From Paenibacillus antarcticus (GTDB lineage: Bacteria; Bacillota; Bacilli; Paenibacillales; Paenibacillaceae), in NCBI RefSeq assembly GCF_001637225.1, contig NZ_LVJI01000001.1, positions 310,001 through 374,000 of the forward strand: a stretch of 64,000 nucleotides of DNA, given 5' to 3'. The translations under genes and the position numbers were made by a program. The notes under the pieces are model-generated. The model saw only the letters and a list, made by a program, of their open reading frames with translations. It was not told the origin of the DNA and did not search any database. Shown in pieces: positions 42,850-50,064 of this stretch. Every line of letters starts with the position of its first letter. Position 1 is the stretch's first letter.

Positions 42850-44049
42850 ATGAAAAACATTCAAGAGAAACTCTGGACCCGAGACTTCATCATGCTCAGC
42901 TTTTGTAACTTGCTATTATTTTTAAATCTACAAATGATATTATCTCCAATGTCTGCCTATGTTAAAAACCATTTCGGTGCAAATGATCTGACTGTTAGTC
43001 TGTTCACAACTGTTTTTGCGCTATCTGCCATTGCTTCACGATTGTTCTCTGCCAAAGCATTAGAAAAAGGAAAAAGAAACACCATCCTTTTCACAGGACT
43101 TATTCTCATCATACTCGCTACCTTCGGATATTTATGGAGTGGGACATTAGCATTATTACTAACTATGCGTGTTGTATTTGGAATCGGCTTCGGAATGGGA
43201 AGTACAACCTTGCCAACGATGGCATCCGGCGTAATATCCGTCAGACGATTAGGTGAAGGTTTAGGTTATTTCGGTTTATCAACGAGTATCGCCTTGTCTC
43301 TGGGTCCCGTCATCGGGAGCTTTTTATTAGATCAACAAGGTTTCACCACATTAGTATATGCAACCTTGGGTATTTCTCTGCTGATACTGCCCTTAATCTA
43401 TCCCTTAAGTAAAAAAGTAAAGGTGCCATCTATACCAACTAAAGATCTATCAATAGCAACGAAACAACCAGGTTTCAACAAAAGTCTACTTTTACCAAGT
43501 TTACTTAACATGTTGATGTCTATCACATATGGCGGGTTATTAAGCTTTTTAATTCTTTTCGGAAAAGAAGCTCATCTCGCGAATGTATCGTTATTCTTCT
43601 TATTTAATGTTATTTCCGTTATTATCATCCGTCCGATATCAGGTAAACTTTATGACCGTAAAGGCCATGTCGTTCTTCTCATACCAGCCGCTCTATTTCT
43701 AATTGCCGGATTAATTTTACTTTCTTATTCAACGACTACCGGTTTCTTAAGCATTGCAGCATTATGTTATGGTGTGGGTTTCGGTACCGCACAACCTACA
43801 CTTCAATCTTGGATGATTCAATCTGTATCCCCACAACAACAAGGCATGGCCAATAGTATGTATTTCAATTCACTTGATCTCGGGGTGGCCATAGGCGCTC
43901 TCCTTCTAGGACAAATCGCTTCCCACTCCAATTATGCTATGATGTACCGCTATTCATCTATATTCCTTGTATTATTCATTGTAATCTATGCTATTTATAT
44001 GATGAAGCAATTCAAGACTAATGCATCACGAAAACAATCTTTAGGATGA
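42850..44049 (+). CDS. MFS transporter, probably multidrug efflux
   Basis: 399 residues with 12 hydrophobic helices. The MFS motif A-like loop between helices 2 and 3 is ASRLFSAKALEKGKRNTILFTG, and the second-half counterpart is RPISGKLYDRKGHVVLL. GFGMGSTTLPTMASGVISVRRLGEGLGYFGLSTSIALSLGPVIG matches a conserved helix 4-5 region of efflux pumps. The gene follows marR after 13 nt with GGAG between. It probably exports a toxic organic compound; the substrate is not defined. Confidence 0.9.
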   Translation: MKNIQEKLWTRDFIMLSFCNLLLFLNLQMILSPMSAYVKNHFGANDLTVSLFTTVFALSAIASRLFSAKALEKGKRNTILFTGLILIILATFGYLWSGTLALLLTMRVVFGIGFGMGSTTLPTMASGVISVRRLGEGLGYFGLSTSIALSLGPVIGSFLLDQQGFTTLVYATLGISLLILPLIYPLSKKVKVPSIPTKDLSIATKQPGFNKSLLLPSLLNMLMSITYGGLLSFLILFGKEAHLANVSLFFLFNVISVIIIRPISGKLYDRKGHVVLLIPAALFLIAGLILLSYSTTTGFLSIAALCYGVGFGTAQPTLQSWMIQSVSPQQQGMANSMYFNSLDLGVAIGALLLGQIASHSNYAMMYRYSSIFLVLFIVIYAIYMMKQFKTNASRKQSLG

Positions 44050-44059
44050 TTTCAGATCT

Positions 44060-44104
44060 AACGCCCTTGTAACCATCGAAAGACGGTTTCAAAGGCGTTT
44101 TTTT
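44060..44104 (+). terminator. Terminator after MFS gene
   Basis: AACGCC-CTTG..ACC pairs with GGT..CAAA-GGCGTT, followed by seven T. Confidence 0.75.
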
Positions 44105-44123
44105 CAACCATATCCAACTAACT

Positions 44124-44689
44124 CTATCCTTCTTTCGACAGCACTTCAGCATAGTAGTCACCCCAGTGCGGTTGTGTTCCATCCTTATCCTGATATCCAT
44201 ACTCTTCTACAAGGCCCCATGTACTAAATGCTTTTCCAGATTTCCTCATAATTTCAGGATCTGCAGCCAGTGATGCTACCGCACGACCAATGTAACATGG
44301 TGTTTCTGAAGCTATAAAATGAGGATCTTTACGTGCACCCTCTTGCCAGTTCTCCTCCATCACACCAAAGTACTCAAGCATAGCTTCCGAACGTAGAAAT
44401 CCAGGTGAAAGCGCAAGTGCACTGACATTTGAATCAGACAAGTCTGCACCCATTGCATTAGCCAGATGAATCACGGAGGTTTTAGCCAGGCTGTAATAAA
44501 GATTGCCGCGGTAATCGTAGTTACACCGTCTGTTATTTCTATAATTAGTCCGCTCCTCCTCTTCTGCATCAGTGGTGCCCCATAATAGCTCGTAATCATA
44601 TGCGAAAAAACAGCACGTTGCTGCAATGCCTCTACCTGCTCCCCGAGTAGCTCCAGCCACAAAGCGACCTTCCCTTGTAAATCCGGCAC
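44124..44689 (-). pseudogene. Short-chain dehydrogenase/reductase, degraded
   Basis: Fragments of one SDR gene are spread over two minus-strand frames. Frame A opens with GTG and LQGKVAL. Frame B continues the Rossmann motif VAGATRGAGRGIA. Frame A then gives RAVFSHMITSYYGAPLM and RSGLIIEITDGV. Frame B gives DYRGNLYYSLAKTSVIHLANAMGADL (the YxxxK catalytic motif) to the end. Between RGIA and the RAVFSH segment about 100 residues expected in an intact SDR are missing. At least two frame changes plus an internal deletion make a working enzyme impossible. The C-terminal 130 residues remain well preserved, so decay may be recent. Confidence 0.8.
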
Positions 44690-44772
44690 TTAATGTTCCC
44701 TCCACTCCAACAATTCTGTTGGTCAAAAGTGTAGTTTAAACTTGCATATTGAAGCAAGAATGTGCAGACAAC

Positions 44773-44802
44773 AAAAAATAATCCCTACCGTAGTAAGGAT
44801 TA
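44773..44802 (-). terminator. Terminator after tRNA Glu-Lys-Leu transcript
   Basis: AATCC(T)TAC pairs with GTA(G)GGATT on the minus strand, followed by six T. It lies 18 nt past the tRNA-Leu. Confidence 0.6.
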
Positions 44803-44819
44803 CTTAAATGAAACTATAA

Positions 44820-44902
44820 TGCGGGCGAGAGGATTTGAACCTCCACGGGGTTACCCCCACTACCCCCTCAAGGTAGCGTGTCTGCCGTTCCACCACGTCC
44901 GC
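44820..44902 (-). tRNA. tRNA-Leu (anticodon GAG), second copy with acceptor mismatch
   Basis: 83 nt. The sequence GTGGTGGAACGGCAGACACG and the anticodon stem-loop CTACC-TTGAGGG-GGTAG are identical to the tRNA-Leu at 40891; the variable and T arms differ. Acceptor GCGGACG faces CGCCCGC, giving an A-C mismatch at the fifth pair. CCA is not encoded. Confidence 0.85.
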
Positions 44903-44909
44903 GTAATAA

Positions 44910-44985
44910 TGGTGAGCCATGAAGGATTCGAACCTTCGACACCCTGATTAAAAGTCAGGTGCTCTACCAACTGAGCTAATGGCTC
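44910..44985 (-). tRNA. tRNA-Lys (anticodon TTT)
   Basis: 76 nt including encoded CCA. Acceptor GAGCCAT/ATGGCTC, D-arm AGCTCAGTTGGTAGAGC, anticodon loop CTTTTAA, T-arm GAAGGTTCGAATCCTTC. It lies between tRNA-Leu and tRNA-Glu on the same strand. Confidence 0.96.
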
Positions 44986-45039
44986 TCGGTGACTTCACAA
45001 TGATGTGTGCCATAAGTGAGGAAAAAATTAAGATTAAAA

Positions 45040-45114
45040 TGGTGACCCGTAGGGGAATCGAACCCCTGTTACCTCCGTGAAAGGGAGGTGTCTTAACCGC
45101 TTGACCAACGGGCC
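45040..45114 (-). tRNA. tRNA-Glu (anticodon TTC)
   Basis: 75 nt including encoded CCA. Acceptor GGCCCGT/ACGGGTC, anticodon stem-loop CCTCC-CTTTCAC-GGAGG, T-arm AGGGGTTCGATTCCCCT. First gene of a Glu-Lys-Leu unit. Confidence 0.96.
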
Positions 45115-45146
45115 ATAATGAATGACTTCTTGTGACGACAAAAATG

Positions 45147-45175
45147 ATTATAACAAAAATATAATACCATGACAA
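45147..45175 (-). promoter_or_regulatory. Promoter of tRNA Glu-Lys-Leu unit
   Basis: On the minus strand TTGTCA (45170-45175) and TATAAT (45147-45152) are 17 bp apart, about 32 bp before tRNA-Glu. Confidence 0.7.
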
Positions 45176-45186
45176 GCATTTTTTTA

Positions 45187-45212
45187 TAAAAAAAAGAACC
45201 CGTTAGGTTCAT
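45187..45212 (-). terminator. Terminator after tRNA Asn-Ser unit
   Basis: GAACC-TAACG-GGTTC hairpin on the minus strand with eight T. It separates the Asn-Ser unit from the Glu-Lys-Leu promoter. Confidence 0.75.
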
Positions 45213-45245
45213 TGGTTAAACACTAATCAAATCAGCTAATAAAAA

Positions 45246-45337
45246 TGGCGGAGAGAGTGGGATTCGAACCCACGCACCGCTTACGCAGTCTAACCCCTTA
45301 GCAGAGGGTCCCCTTATAGCCACTTGGGTATCTCTCC
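45246..45337 (-). tRNA. tRNA-Ser (anticodon GCT)
   Basis: 92 nt including encoded CCA. Acceptor GGAGAGA/TCTCTCC, anticodon loop CTGCTAA, long variable arm and T-arm GTGGGTTCGAATCCCAC. Confidence 0.95.
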
Positions 45338-45346
45338 AAATAATAA

Positions 45347-45422
45347 TGGCTCCCCGAACAGGGCTCGAACCTGTGACAACTCGATTAACAGTCGAGTGCT
45401 CTACCAACTGAGCTATCAGGGA
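45347..45422 (-). tRNA. tRNA-Asn (anticodon GTT)
   Basis: 76 nt including encoded CCA. Acceptor TCCCTGA/TCGGGGA, anticodon stem-loop CTCGA-CTGTTAA-TCGAG, T-arm ACAGGTTCGAGCCCTGT. First gene of the Asn-Ser unit. Confidence 0.96.
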
Positions 45423-45446
45423 ACAATAAACATGAATACAAACATT

Positions 45447-45475
45447 AATATATCATCCTGATGAATTCGAGTCAA
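45447..45475 (-). promoter_or_regulatory. Promoter of tRNA Asn-Ser unit
   Basis: On the minus strand TTGACT (45470-45475), 17 bp, extended TGA-TATATT (45447-45452). It overlaps the last codons of sprT. Confidence 0.7.
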
Positions 45476-45944
45476 GTTCATATATTCGCAGCTTACCGCT
45501 ACATTTTCCACAACGGTAGCGCTTGGGGTCCACCTTCCGCTTACGAAGATACGCCATTCCGCATTGACTACAAGTCAGCTTATACCGGTAAGGCTGAGGC
45601 TTTCTGGCTTTAGTTCCAGGTAGAGACTGACAGAATCTACTCCCCCCTACTTGCTTCAAAAGCTGTTTGAATTCTTGATCACGATGTCGGTATCCTCTAC
45701 CTCTCAGATGGAGGTGATAGTGACACAATTCATGTTTTATAATTTTTTCTACTTCTTCATTGCCGAAGTTATCCAGTTGATGCGGATTAATCTCTATATT
45801 GTGCCCTTTCAGGAAATACCGCCCTCCTGTAGAAGACAATCGACCATTAAACATGGCACGATGTTGAAACGGGACTCCGAAACTATCCATAGAAATCTTC
45901 TCTACCCATGCCTGTAGTTCCTCATTCGTCATATTTTCTTTCAT
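45453..45944 (-). CDS. SprT family zinc metalloprotease-like protein
   Basis: 163 residues. A SprT/Spartan-like domain carries HELCHYHLHLRGRGYRH near residues 71-87, the zinc-binding HExxH, preceded by GGRYFLKGHNIEINP. The C-terminal zinc ribbon has CSQC near residue 125 and CGKC near 147. In Bacillus the homologue YdcK lies in the same neighbourhood of tex and tRNA genes. Its substrate is not established; eukaryotic relatives cut proteins linked to DNA. Start ATG has a weak upstream site (AAAGGAAACG). Confidence 0.88.
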   Translation of the reverse strand: MKENMTNEELQAWVEKISMDSFGVPFQHRAMFNGRLSSTGGRYFLKGHNIEINPHQLDNFGNEEVEKIIKHELCHYHLHLRGRGYRHRDQEFKQLLKQVGGSRFCQSLPGTKARKPQPYRYKLTCSQCGMAYLRKRKVDPKRYRCGKCSGKLRIYELDSNSSG

Positions 45945-46020
45945 AGATTCGGTACGTTTCCTTTCGAATGGTCATATAGAAACAACAATTTGAGGGTTAG
46001 CATAACTTTAGTTCAATCCA

Positions 46021-46065
46021 TATACTTGAATTTTAACTTCATCATACGCTACACTGTCAAGTATA
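46021..46065. promoter_or_regulatory. Promoter candidate bracketed by 9-bp inverted repeat
   Basis: TATACTTGA (46021-46029) and TCAAGTATA (46057-46065) are perfect inverted arms. Within them TTGAAT (46026-46031), 18 bp, TACACT (46050-46055) would be a plus-strand promoter for the following gene, so the arms cover both promoter elements. Confidence 0.45.
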
Positions 46066-46126
46066 GCGATTGAGAGAAAAGATAGTATAGCATTTATTTA
46101 TTTTATAAGGAGGATTCCAACAAGAT

Positions 46127-46477
46127 ATGGCAAAGATGAGATACGTTATTCTACAGCAACAACAGGAACTTCAGTTTGTAGAAATGCCTGCAGACTACGC
46201 TTACCAGTTAAGTGCCCTTAATTTACGCCTCAATAAAGAGATCAGTAAACTGACAGCCCTTGAAATCCCAACCTTGCCACTGGCTATCGCTGAATGCGAT
46301 ACTTTAGATCTTTTACAAGAACAATATTCGATACAAAATGGACTACATTACATCAATGAATTAGAACAATCCTTTTCATCCATTGATGAGAAAAGCTATC
46401 CAATTATATCACTACTCACGGAAATCCGCGCTCTACAAGCTCAACTAGAGCAATGGTACGAAGAAGAATTCGAATAG
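46127..46477 (+). CDS. Hypothetical protein
   Basis: 116 residues, acidic and helical, with no signal peptide or membrane segment. Leu/Gln/Glu spacing (LSALNLRLNKEISKL, SLLTEIRALQAQLEQWYEEEFE) suggests coiled-coil helices. The gene has a strong AGGAGG site 13 nt before ATG, and a second ATG lies three codons on. No family was recognised. It sits between sprT and cmpA; the context does not suggest a function. Confidence 0.65.
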   Translation: MAKMRYVILQQQQELQFVEMPADYAYQLSALNLRLNKEISKLTALEIPTLPLAIAECDTLDLLQEQYSIQNGLHYINELEQSFSSIDEKSYPIISLLTEIRALQAQLEQWYEEEFE

Positions 46478-46557
46478 ATAACATGTAGACCTGCACAAAT
46501 TGGGCTTCTCCTCCATATGTTAAACATACAGATGGAATGCAAGAGGAGGAGATACCC

Positions 46558-46689
46558 TTGCCGCAATGGCTAAGCAATCAATTAATGCGTGCTTTCATTA
46601 AAAGAGATCGTCGCCAAATTAAACTGCTTAATGAGTGCTGGTTTTTCTACCACAATGCTCCTGATGATAACAGTAGTCGGTCTTCATAA
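46558..46689 (+). CDS. cmpA: Cortex morphogenetic protein CmpA
   Basis: 43 residues, starting TTG behind AGAGGAGGAGATACCC. The sequence PQWLSNQLMRAFIKRDRRQI followed by KLLNECWFFYHNA matches the short CmpA of B. subtilis as I recall it (37 residues; PNWLKKQ, QIKLLNQCWYFY). CmpA is a sporulation micro-protein that, with the ClpXP protease, keeps SpoIVA-based coat assembly in check before cortex formation. The family-specific core ends at FFYH; the last ten residues (DDNSSRSS) are not conserved. Convergent to tex, with a shared terminator. Confidence 0.85.
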   Translation: MPQWLSNQLMRAFIKRDRRQIKLLNECWFFYHNAPDDNSSRSS

Positions 46690-46713
46690 GTGACATCATA
46701 CTTATATGTACAT

Positions 46714-46756
46714 GAAAAAAAGCTTCGCCATCCTTATAGGGAGGCGAAGCTTTTTC
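46714..46756. terminator. Bidirectional terminator between cmpA and tex
   Basis: AAAAAAAGCTTCGCC pairs with GGCGAAGCTTTTT around a 13-nt loop; T-tracts on both strands. Confidence 0.85.
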
Positions 46757-46775
46757 TTGCCTAGTGATCCGTTGA

Positions 46776-48992
46776 TTAAACCTGATCCTTCCTAGGGTTC
46801 CTCATCGTAAGTCCAACACGGCCCTTTTTCTCATCTATATTGAGTACCCATACCGTCACATTATCACCAACAGAGACGATATCCATAGGGTGCTTAACAT
46901 AACCATTACTTAATTGTGAGATGTGTACTAATCCATCATTTTTGATTCCGATATCCACGAAGGCTCCGAAGTCAATAACATTACGTACAGTACCTTGCAT
47001 CTCCATACCCGGTGCTAAGTCTTCCATCTTCAACACATCTGTTCGGAAGATAGGCAGAGGCAGCTCCTCACGAGGATCGCGTCCAGGACGCTGTAAGCTT
47101 TCCAATATATCACGTAATGTTGGTACACCAACATCTAGTTTGGTTGCTAGAATCTCAACATCTTGTTGTTCCAGGATGTGACTAAGTTCTTGGCTTCCCA
47201 ACTTCTCTAACCCCACATTTAATTCACGGAAAATACGATCTACAACGGAATAGGACTCTGGATGGATCGGAGTGCTATCAAGCAGATCCTTTCCTTCCGA
47301 AATTCTCATAAATCCAATACATTGCTCGTACGTTTTTGCTCCTAAGCGTGGAACCTTTTGCAGTTGTTTACGAGTTAGGAACTTACCATTCTCTTCCCGA
47401 TACTTAACGATATTCTTGGCAGTTGTCGCATTCACTCCTGCTACATAAGACAATAGCGACGGTGAAGCCGTATTTACATCAACACCAACATGGTTAACTG
47501 CTGATTCAACAACTGCCTTGAGGCTCTCTTCCAAATGTTTCGGACTCACATCATGCTGATATTGACCGACACCGATGGCTTTGGGATCAATCTTAACTAA
47601 CTCAGCTAATGGGTCCTGAATACGACGAGCAATGGAAACTGCACTCCGCTCAGCAACATCCAGATCAGGGAATTCTGCTGCCGCTAACTTAGAAGCAGAA
47701 TACACACTTGCACCTGCTTCATTGACGATTAGATATGCAAGTTCTTTGTCGTTCAGATCACTAATGATTTCAGCAACGAATTGTTCAGTCTCTCTAGAAG
47801 CCGTTCCATTCCCAATAACAATCAATTGGATCTTATACTTAGAGATCAATTCTTGGAATTTCTCGGTTGCTTCCCGCTTCTTATTATGTGGTGGCGTTGG
47901 ATAGGTAACTGCTACTTCTAGAAGTTTACCTGTATCATCCACTACCGCAAGCTTACAGCCTGTACGGAAGGCAGGATCTACACCCAACACACAACGACCT
48001 TTCACTGGCGGTTGTAAGAGCAAGCTACGTAAGTTGCCTGAGAAAATAGAAATCGCTTGATTCTCACCCTTTTCCGTCAGTTCTGCACGAATCTCCCGCT
48101 CAATAGATGGTGCGATTAGACGTTTGTATGCATCTTCAACAACGGATTGCAGTACTTTTTTCACAACAGAATCGCCCTTGATTACTTGATTACCCATGTA
48201 GGAATGGATGGATTCAGCTGGTACGTCGAGACCCACTTTAAGAATGTTCTCTCTTTCACCACGATTAATAGCAAGAATGCGGTGAGGAGGCATCTTCTTA
48301 GCTAATTCTTTGTAACTATAGTAGTTCTCGTATACAGACTCTTGTTCTTTATCCTTTGCCTCGGAATCCAACAATCCATGATCCATCGTATATCGGCGTA
48401 CCCAAGCACGGATCACAGCTTCATCTGCAATGTTCTCAGCAAGGATATCCATTGCGCCTTGGATCGCATCCTCAGGTGAATCCACACCTTGTTCAGCATC
48501 TACATATGACGTTGCCTCACTGGTTAAATCTCCTTGCTTAGGCTGATCCCATATCCAACTCGCCAAAGGCTCCAAACCTTTTTCCTTCGCCATACTTGCG
48601 CGAGTTTTGCGCTTTTGCCGATATGGACGATACAGATCTTCCACTTCTTGCAATTTGACTGCTTGTACAATAGACGCCTTTAATTCAACTGTAAGTTTTC
48701 CTTGCTCATTTATAATTCGAATGACTTCCCGCTTACGTTCTTCTAAATTCCGCAAGTAGCCTACGCGTTCTTCGATATCCCTTAATTGATTCTCATCGAG
48801 TTCTCCCGTCATTTCTTTACGATAACGAGCAATGAATGGTATGGTATTCCCCTCATCCAATAAACCTACTGTTGTACGAACTTGCTTCAAAGAGATGTTC
48901 AATTCTTTAGCGGTCTGTTTAACAATACGTTCTTGTTCTTCCGCTTTCATCTCGGCTTCATCTATCTCTACAACTGCTTCTTGTTCTGACAA
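46776..48992 (-). CDS. tex: Tex family RNA-binding transcription accessory protein
   Basis: 738 residues. The N-terminal Tex region holds TVGLLDEGNTIPFIARYRKE and DLYRPYRQKRKTRA. A YqgF-like RNase H domain follows (VLGVDPAFRTGCKLAVVD), then helix-hairpin-helix motifs (NVGVDVNTASPSLLSYVAGV region and VPRLGAKTYEQCIGF). A C-terminal S1 domain (about 645-725) ends LTMRNPRK. Tex proteins bind nucleic acid and influence transcription and stress survival; the biochemical role is incompletely known. TTG start behind GAAAGAGGGATATCA; an in-frame TTG six codons earlier is less likely. Confidence 0.94.
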   Translation of the reverse strand: MSEQEAVVEIDEAEMKAEEQERIVKQTAKELNISLKQVRTTVGLLDEGNTIPFIARYRKEMTGELDENQLRDIEERVGYLRNLEERKREVIRIINEQGKLTVELKASIVQAVKLQEVEDLYRPYRQKRKTRASMAKEKGLEPLASWIWDQPKQGDLTSEATSYVDAEQGVDSPEDAIQGAMDILAENIADEAVIRAWVRRYTMDHGLLDSEAKDKEQESVYENYYSYKELAKKMPPHRILAINRGERENILKVGLDVPAESIHSYMGNQVIKGDSVVKKVLQSVVEDAYKRLIAPSIEREIRAELTEKGENQAISIFSGNLRSLLLQPPVKGRCVLGVDPAFRTGCKLAVVDDTGKLLEVAVTYPTPPHNKKREATEKFQELISKYKIQLIVIGNGTASRETEQFVAEIISDLNDKELAYLIVNEAGASVYSASKLAAAEFPDLDVAERSAVSIARRIQDPLAELVKIDPKAIGVGQYQHDVSPKHLEESLKAVVESAVNHVGVDVNTASPSLLSYVAGVNATTAKNIVKYREENGKFLTRKQLQKVPRLGAKTYEQCIGFMRISEGKDLLDSTPIHPESYSVVDRIFRELNVGLEKLGSQELSHILEQQDVEILATKLDVGVPTLRDILESLQRPGRDPREELPLPIFRTDVLKMEDLAPGMEMQGTVRNVIDFGAFVDIGIKNDGLVHISQLSNGYVKHPMDIVSVGDNVTVWVLNIDEKKGRVGLTMRNPRKDQV

Positions 48993-49143
48993 TGATATCC
49001 CTCTTTCCAACTTAGCTATAGAACCCTATTATCACAAACTTTCGAGTAGATTTCCACCCTACCCACTTTAGGCACCTTGAACTGAAGCAGATCTCAACCT
49101 CTTCTTTTGTCTATAATAATTCATTACTTACCAGACATCAGGA

Positions 49144-49167
49144 AAGGCGCACCCTTAGGTCCGCCTT
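49144..49167 (-). terminator. Weak terminator-like hairpin after ndoA
   Basis: AAGGCG-c-ACC pairs with GGT-c-CGCCTT around CTTA. The T-tract is poor. It lies 35 nt past the toxin stop codon. Confidence 0.35.
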
Positions 49168-49201
49168 ATTTCCCGCTATAATATAAACCGAAGATAATCC
49201 T

Positions 49202-49552
49202 TTAAAAATCAATTAAGCTTAAAGAGATTAGCAGAGCTTCATCTACCTTCTTCATGGTTTCCTCATCAAGATGTGTAATTTTATCTGTTAGTCTTTGTTT
49301 GTCAATCGTCCGAACTTGCTCCAGTAAAATGACGGAATCCCTGTCAAATCCATGAGAGATTGCATCAATCTCTACATGGGTAGGAAGCTTTGCCTTTTGA
49401 ATTTGCGCGGTAATCGCTGCTACGATTACCGTAGGACTGAAACGATTACCAATGTCATTCTGAATGATCAAAACAGGCCTTACCCCTCCCTGTTCAGATC
49501 CTACAACAGGTGAAAGGTCCGCGAAAAATACATCACCGCGTTTTACAATCAA
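49202..49552 (-). CDS. ndoA: Type II toxin EndoA (MazF-family mRNA interferase)
   Basis: 116 residues, exactly the length of Bacillus EndoA. MazF/PemK fold motifs: [52 protein letters not shown] and the [13 protein letters not shown] stretch with catalytic Arg/Thr surroundings. It cuts single-stranded mRNA at short U-rich sites when free of antitoxin. TTG start behind GGGGTGTGAACA, 3 nt after the antitoxin stop. Confidence 0.95.
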   Translation of the reverse strand: MIVKRGDVFFADLSPVVGSEQGGVRPVLIIQNDIGNRFSPTVIVAAITAQIQKAKLPTHVEIDAISHGFDRDSVILLEQVRTIDKQRLTDKITHLDEETMKKVDEALLISLSLIDF

Positions 49553-49555
49553 TGT

Positions 49556-49837
49556 TCACACCCCGCTTACTGAGCGGCCTAAAGTGCTGTCCGCATCTTC
49601 CTCTGCGTGGAAAGCCTCAGACGCCATGGTCAAGTTAATCTTTGCCATTTCCATGTAGCCACGTTGCATGGACTCACGGATGTATCTCTTCTTCCGTTCC
49701 GTCAAATACAGTTTCATGGCTTGCCTTATGAGTTCACTACGATTGGAATTCTCCAGCGCGACGATCCCGTCCACTTCCTGCAAAAGATGATCTGGTAAAC
49801 TGATCATTATTCTCTTCGTGTTCTGCAAATTAGCCAC
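49556..49837 (-). CDS. ndoAI: Antitoxin EndoAI (MazE-like, ribbon-helix-helix)
   Basis: 93 residues. The N-terminal RHH domain MISLPDHLLQEVDGIVALENSNRSELIRQAMKLYL matches EndoAI, which neutralises EndoA and probably represses the pair. The C-terminal half (MQRGYMEMAKINLTMASEAF) binds the toxin. Start GTG chosen to give MANLQNTKR; GTG codons six and four positions upstream are alternatives. Upstream is alr, as in Bacillus. Confidence 0.92.
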   Translation of the reverse strand: MANLQNTKRIMISLPDHLLQEVDGIVALENSNRSELIRQAMKLYLTERKKRYIRESMQRGYMEMAKINLTMASEAFHAEEDADSTLGRSVSGV

Positions 49838-50064
49838 CTTCTCTTCCACCCCCACAACACCTTATCACCTGAGCACCAGTATAGCTTAATTCAAGGAAAT
49901 TTATACAAAGGAATATATATGCTAATCGTATATCATGTATGCTACATTCCATTATAAACTACAATCAGCATTTACGTAAGACATACTCTTACTTTCAAAA
50001 GACAACAATTGAGATCTTATCTTACGATCCTTTGTCCTTATTAAAAGCCAATTGGTGATCATAC

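Noticed and set aside
44948..45407. Minus-strand reading frames of 63 and 75 codons over the tRNA cluster
   Set aside because: They coincide with tRNA-Glu, tRNA-Lys, tRNA-Ser and tRNA-Asn, and their translations are only tRNA stems read as codons.
49202..49837. EndoA/EndoAI as a recently acquired mobile toxin-antitoxin module
   Set aside because: It lies in the conserved alr-ndoAI-ndoA order of Bacillus and is a chromosomal core gene pair.
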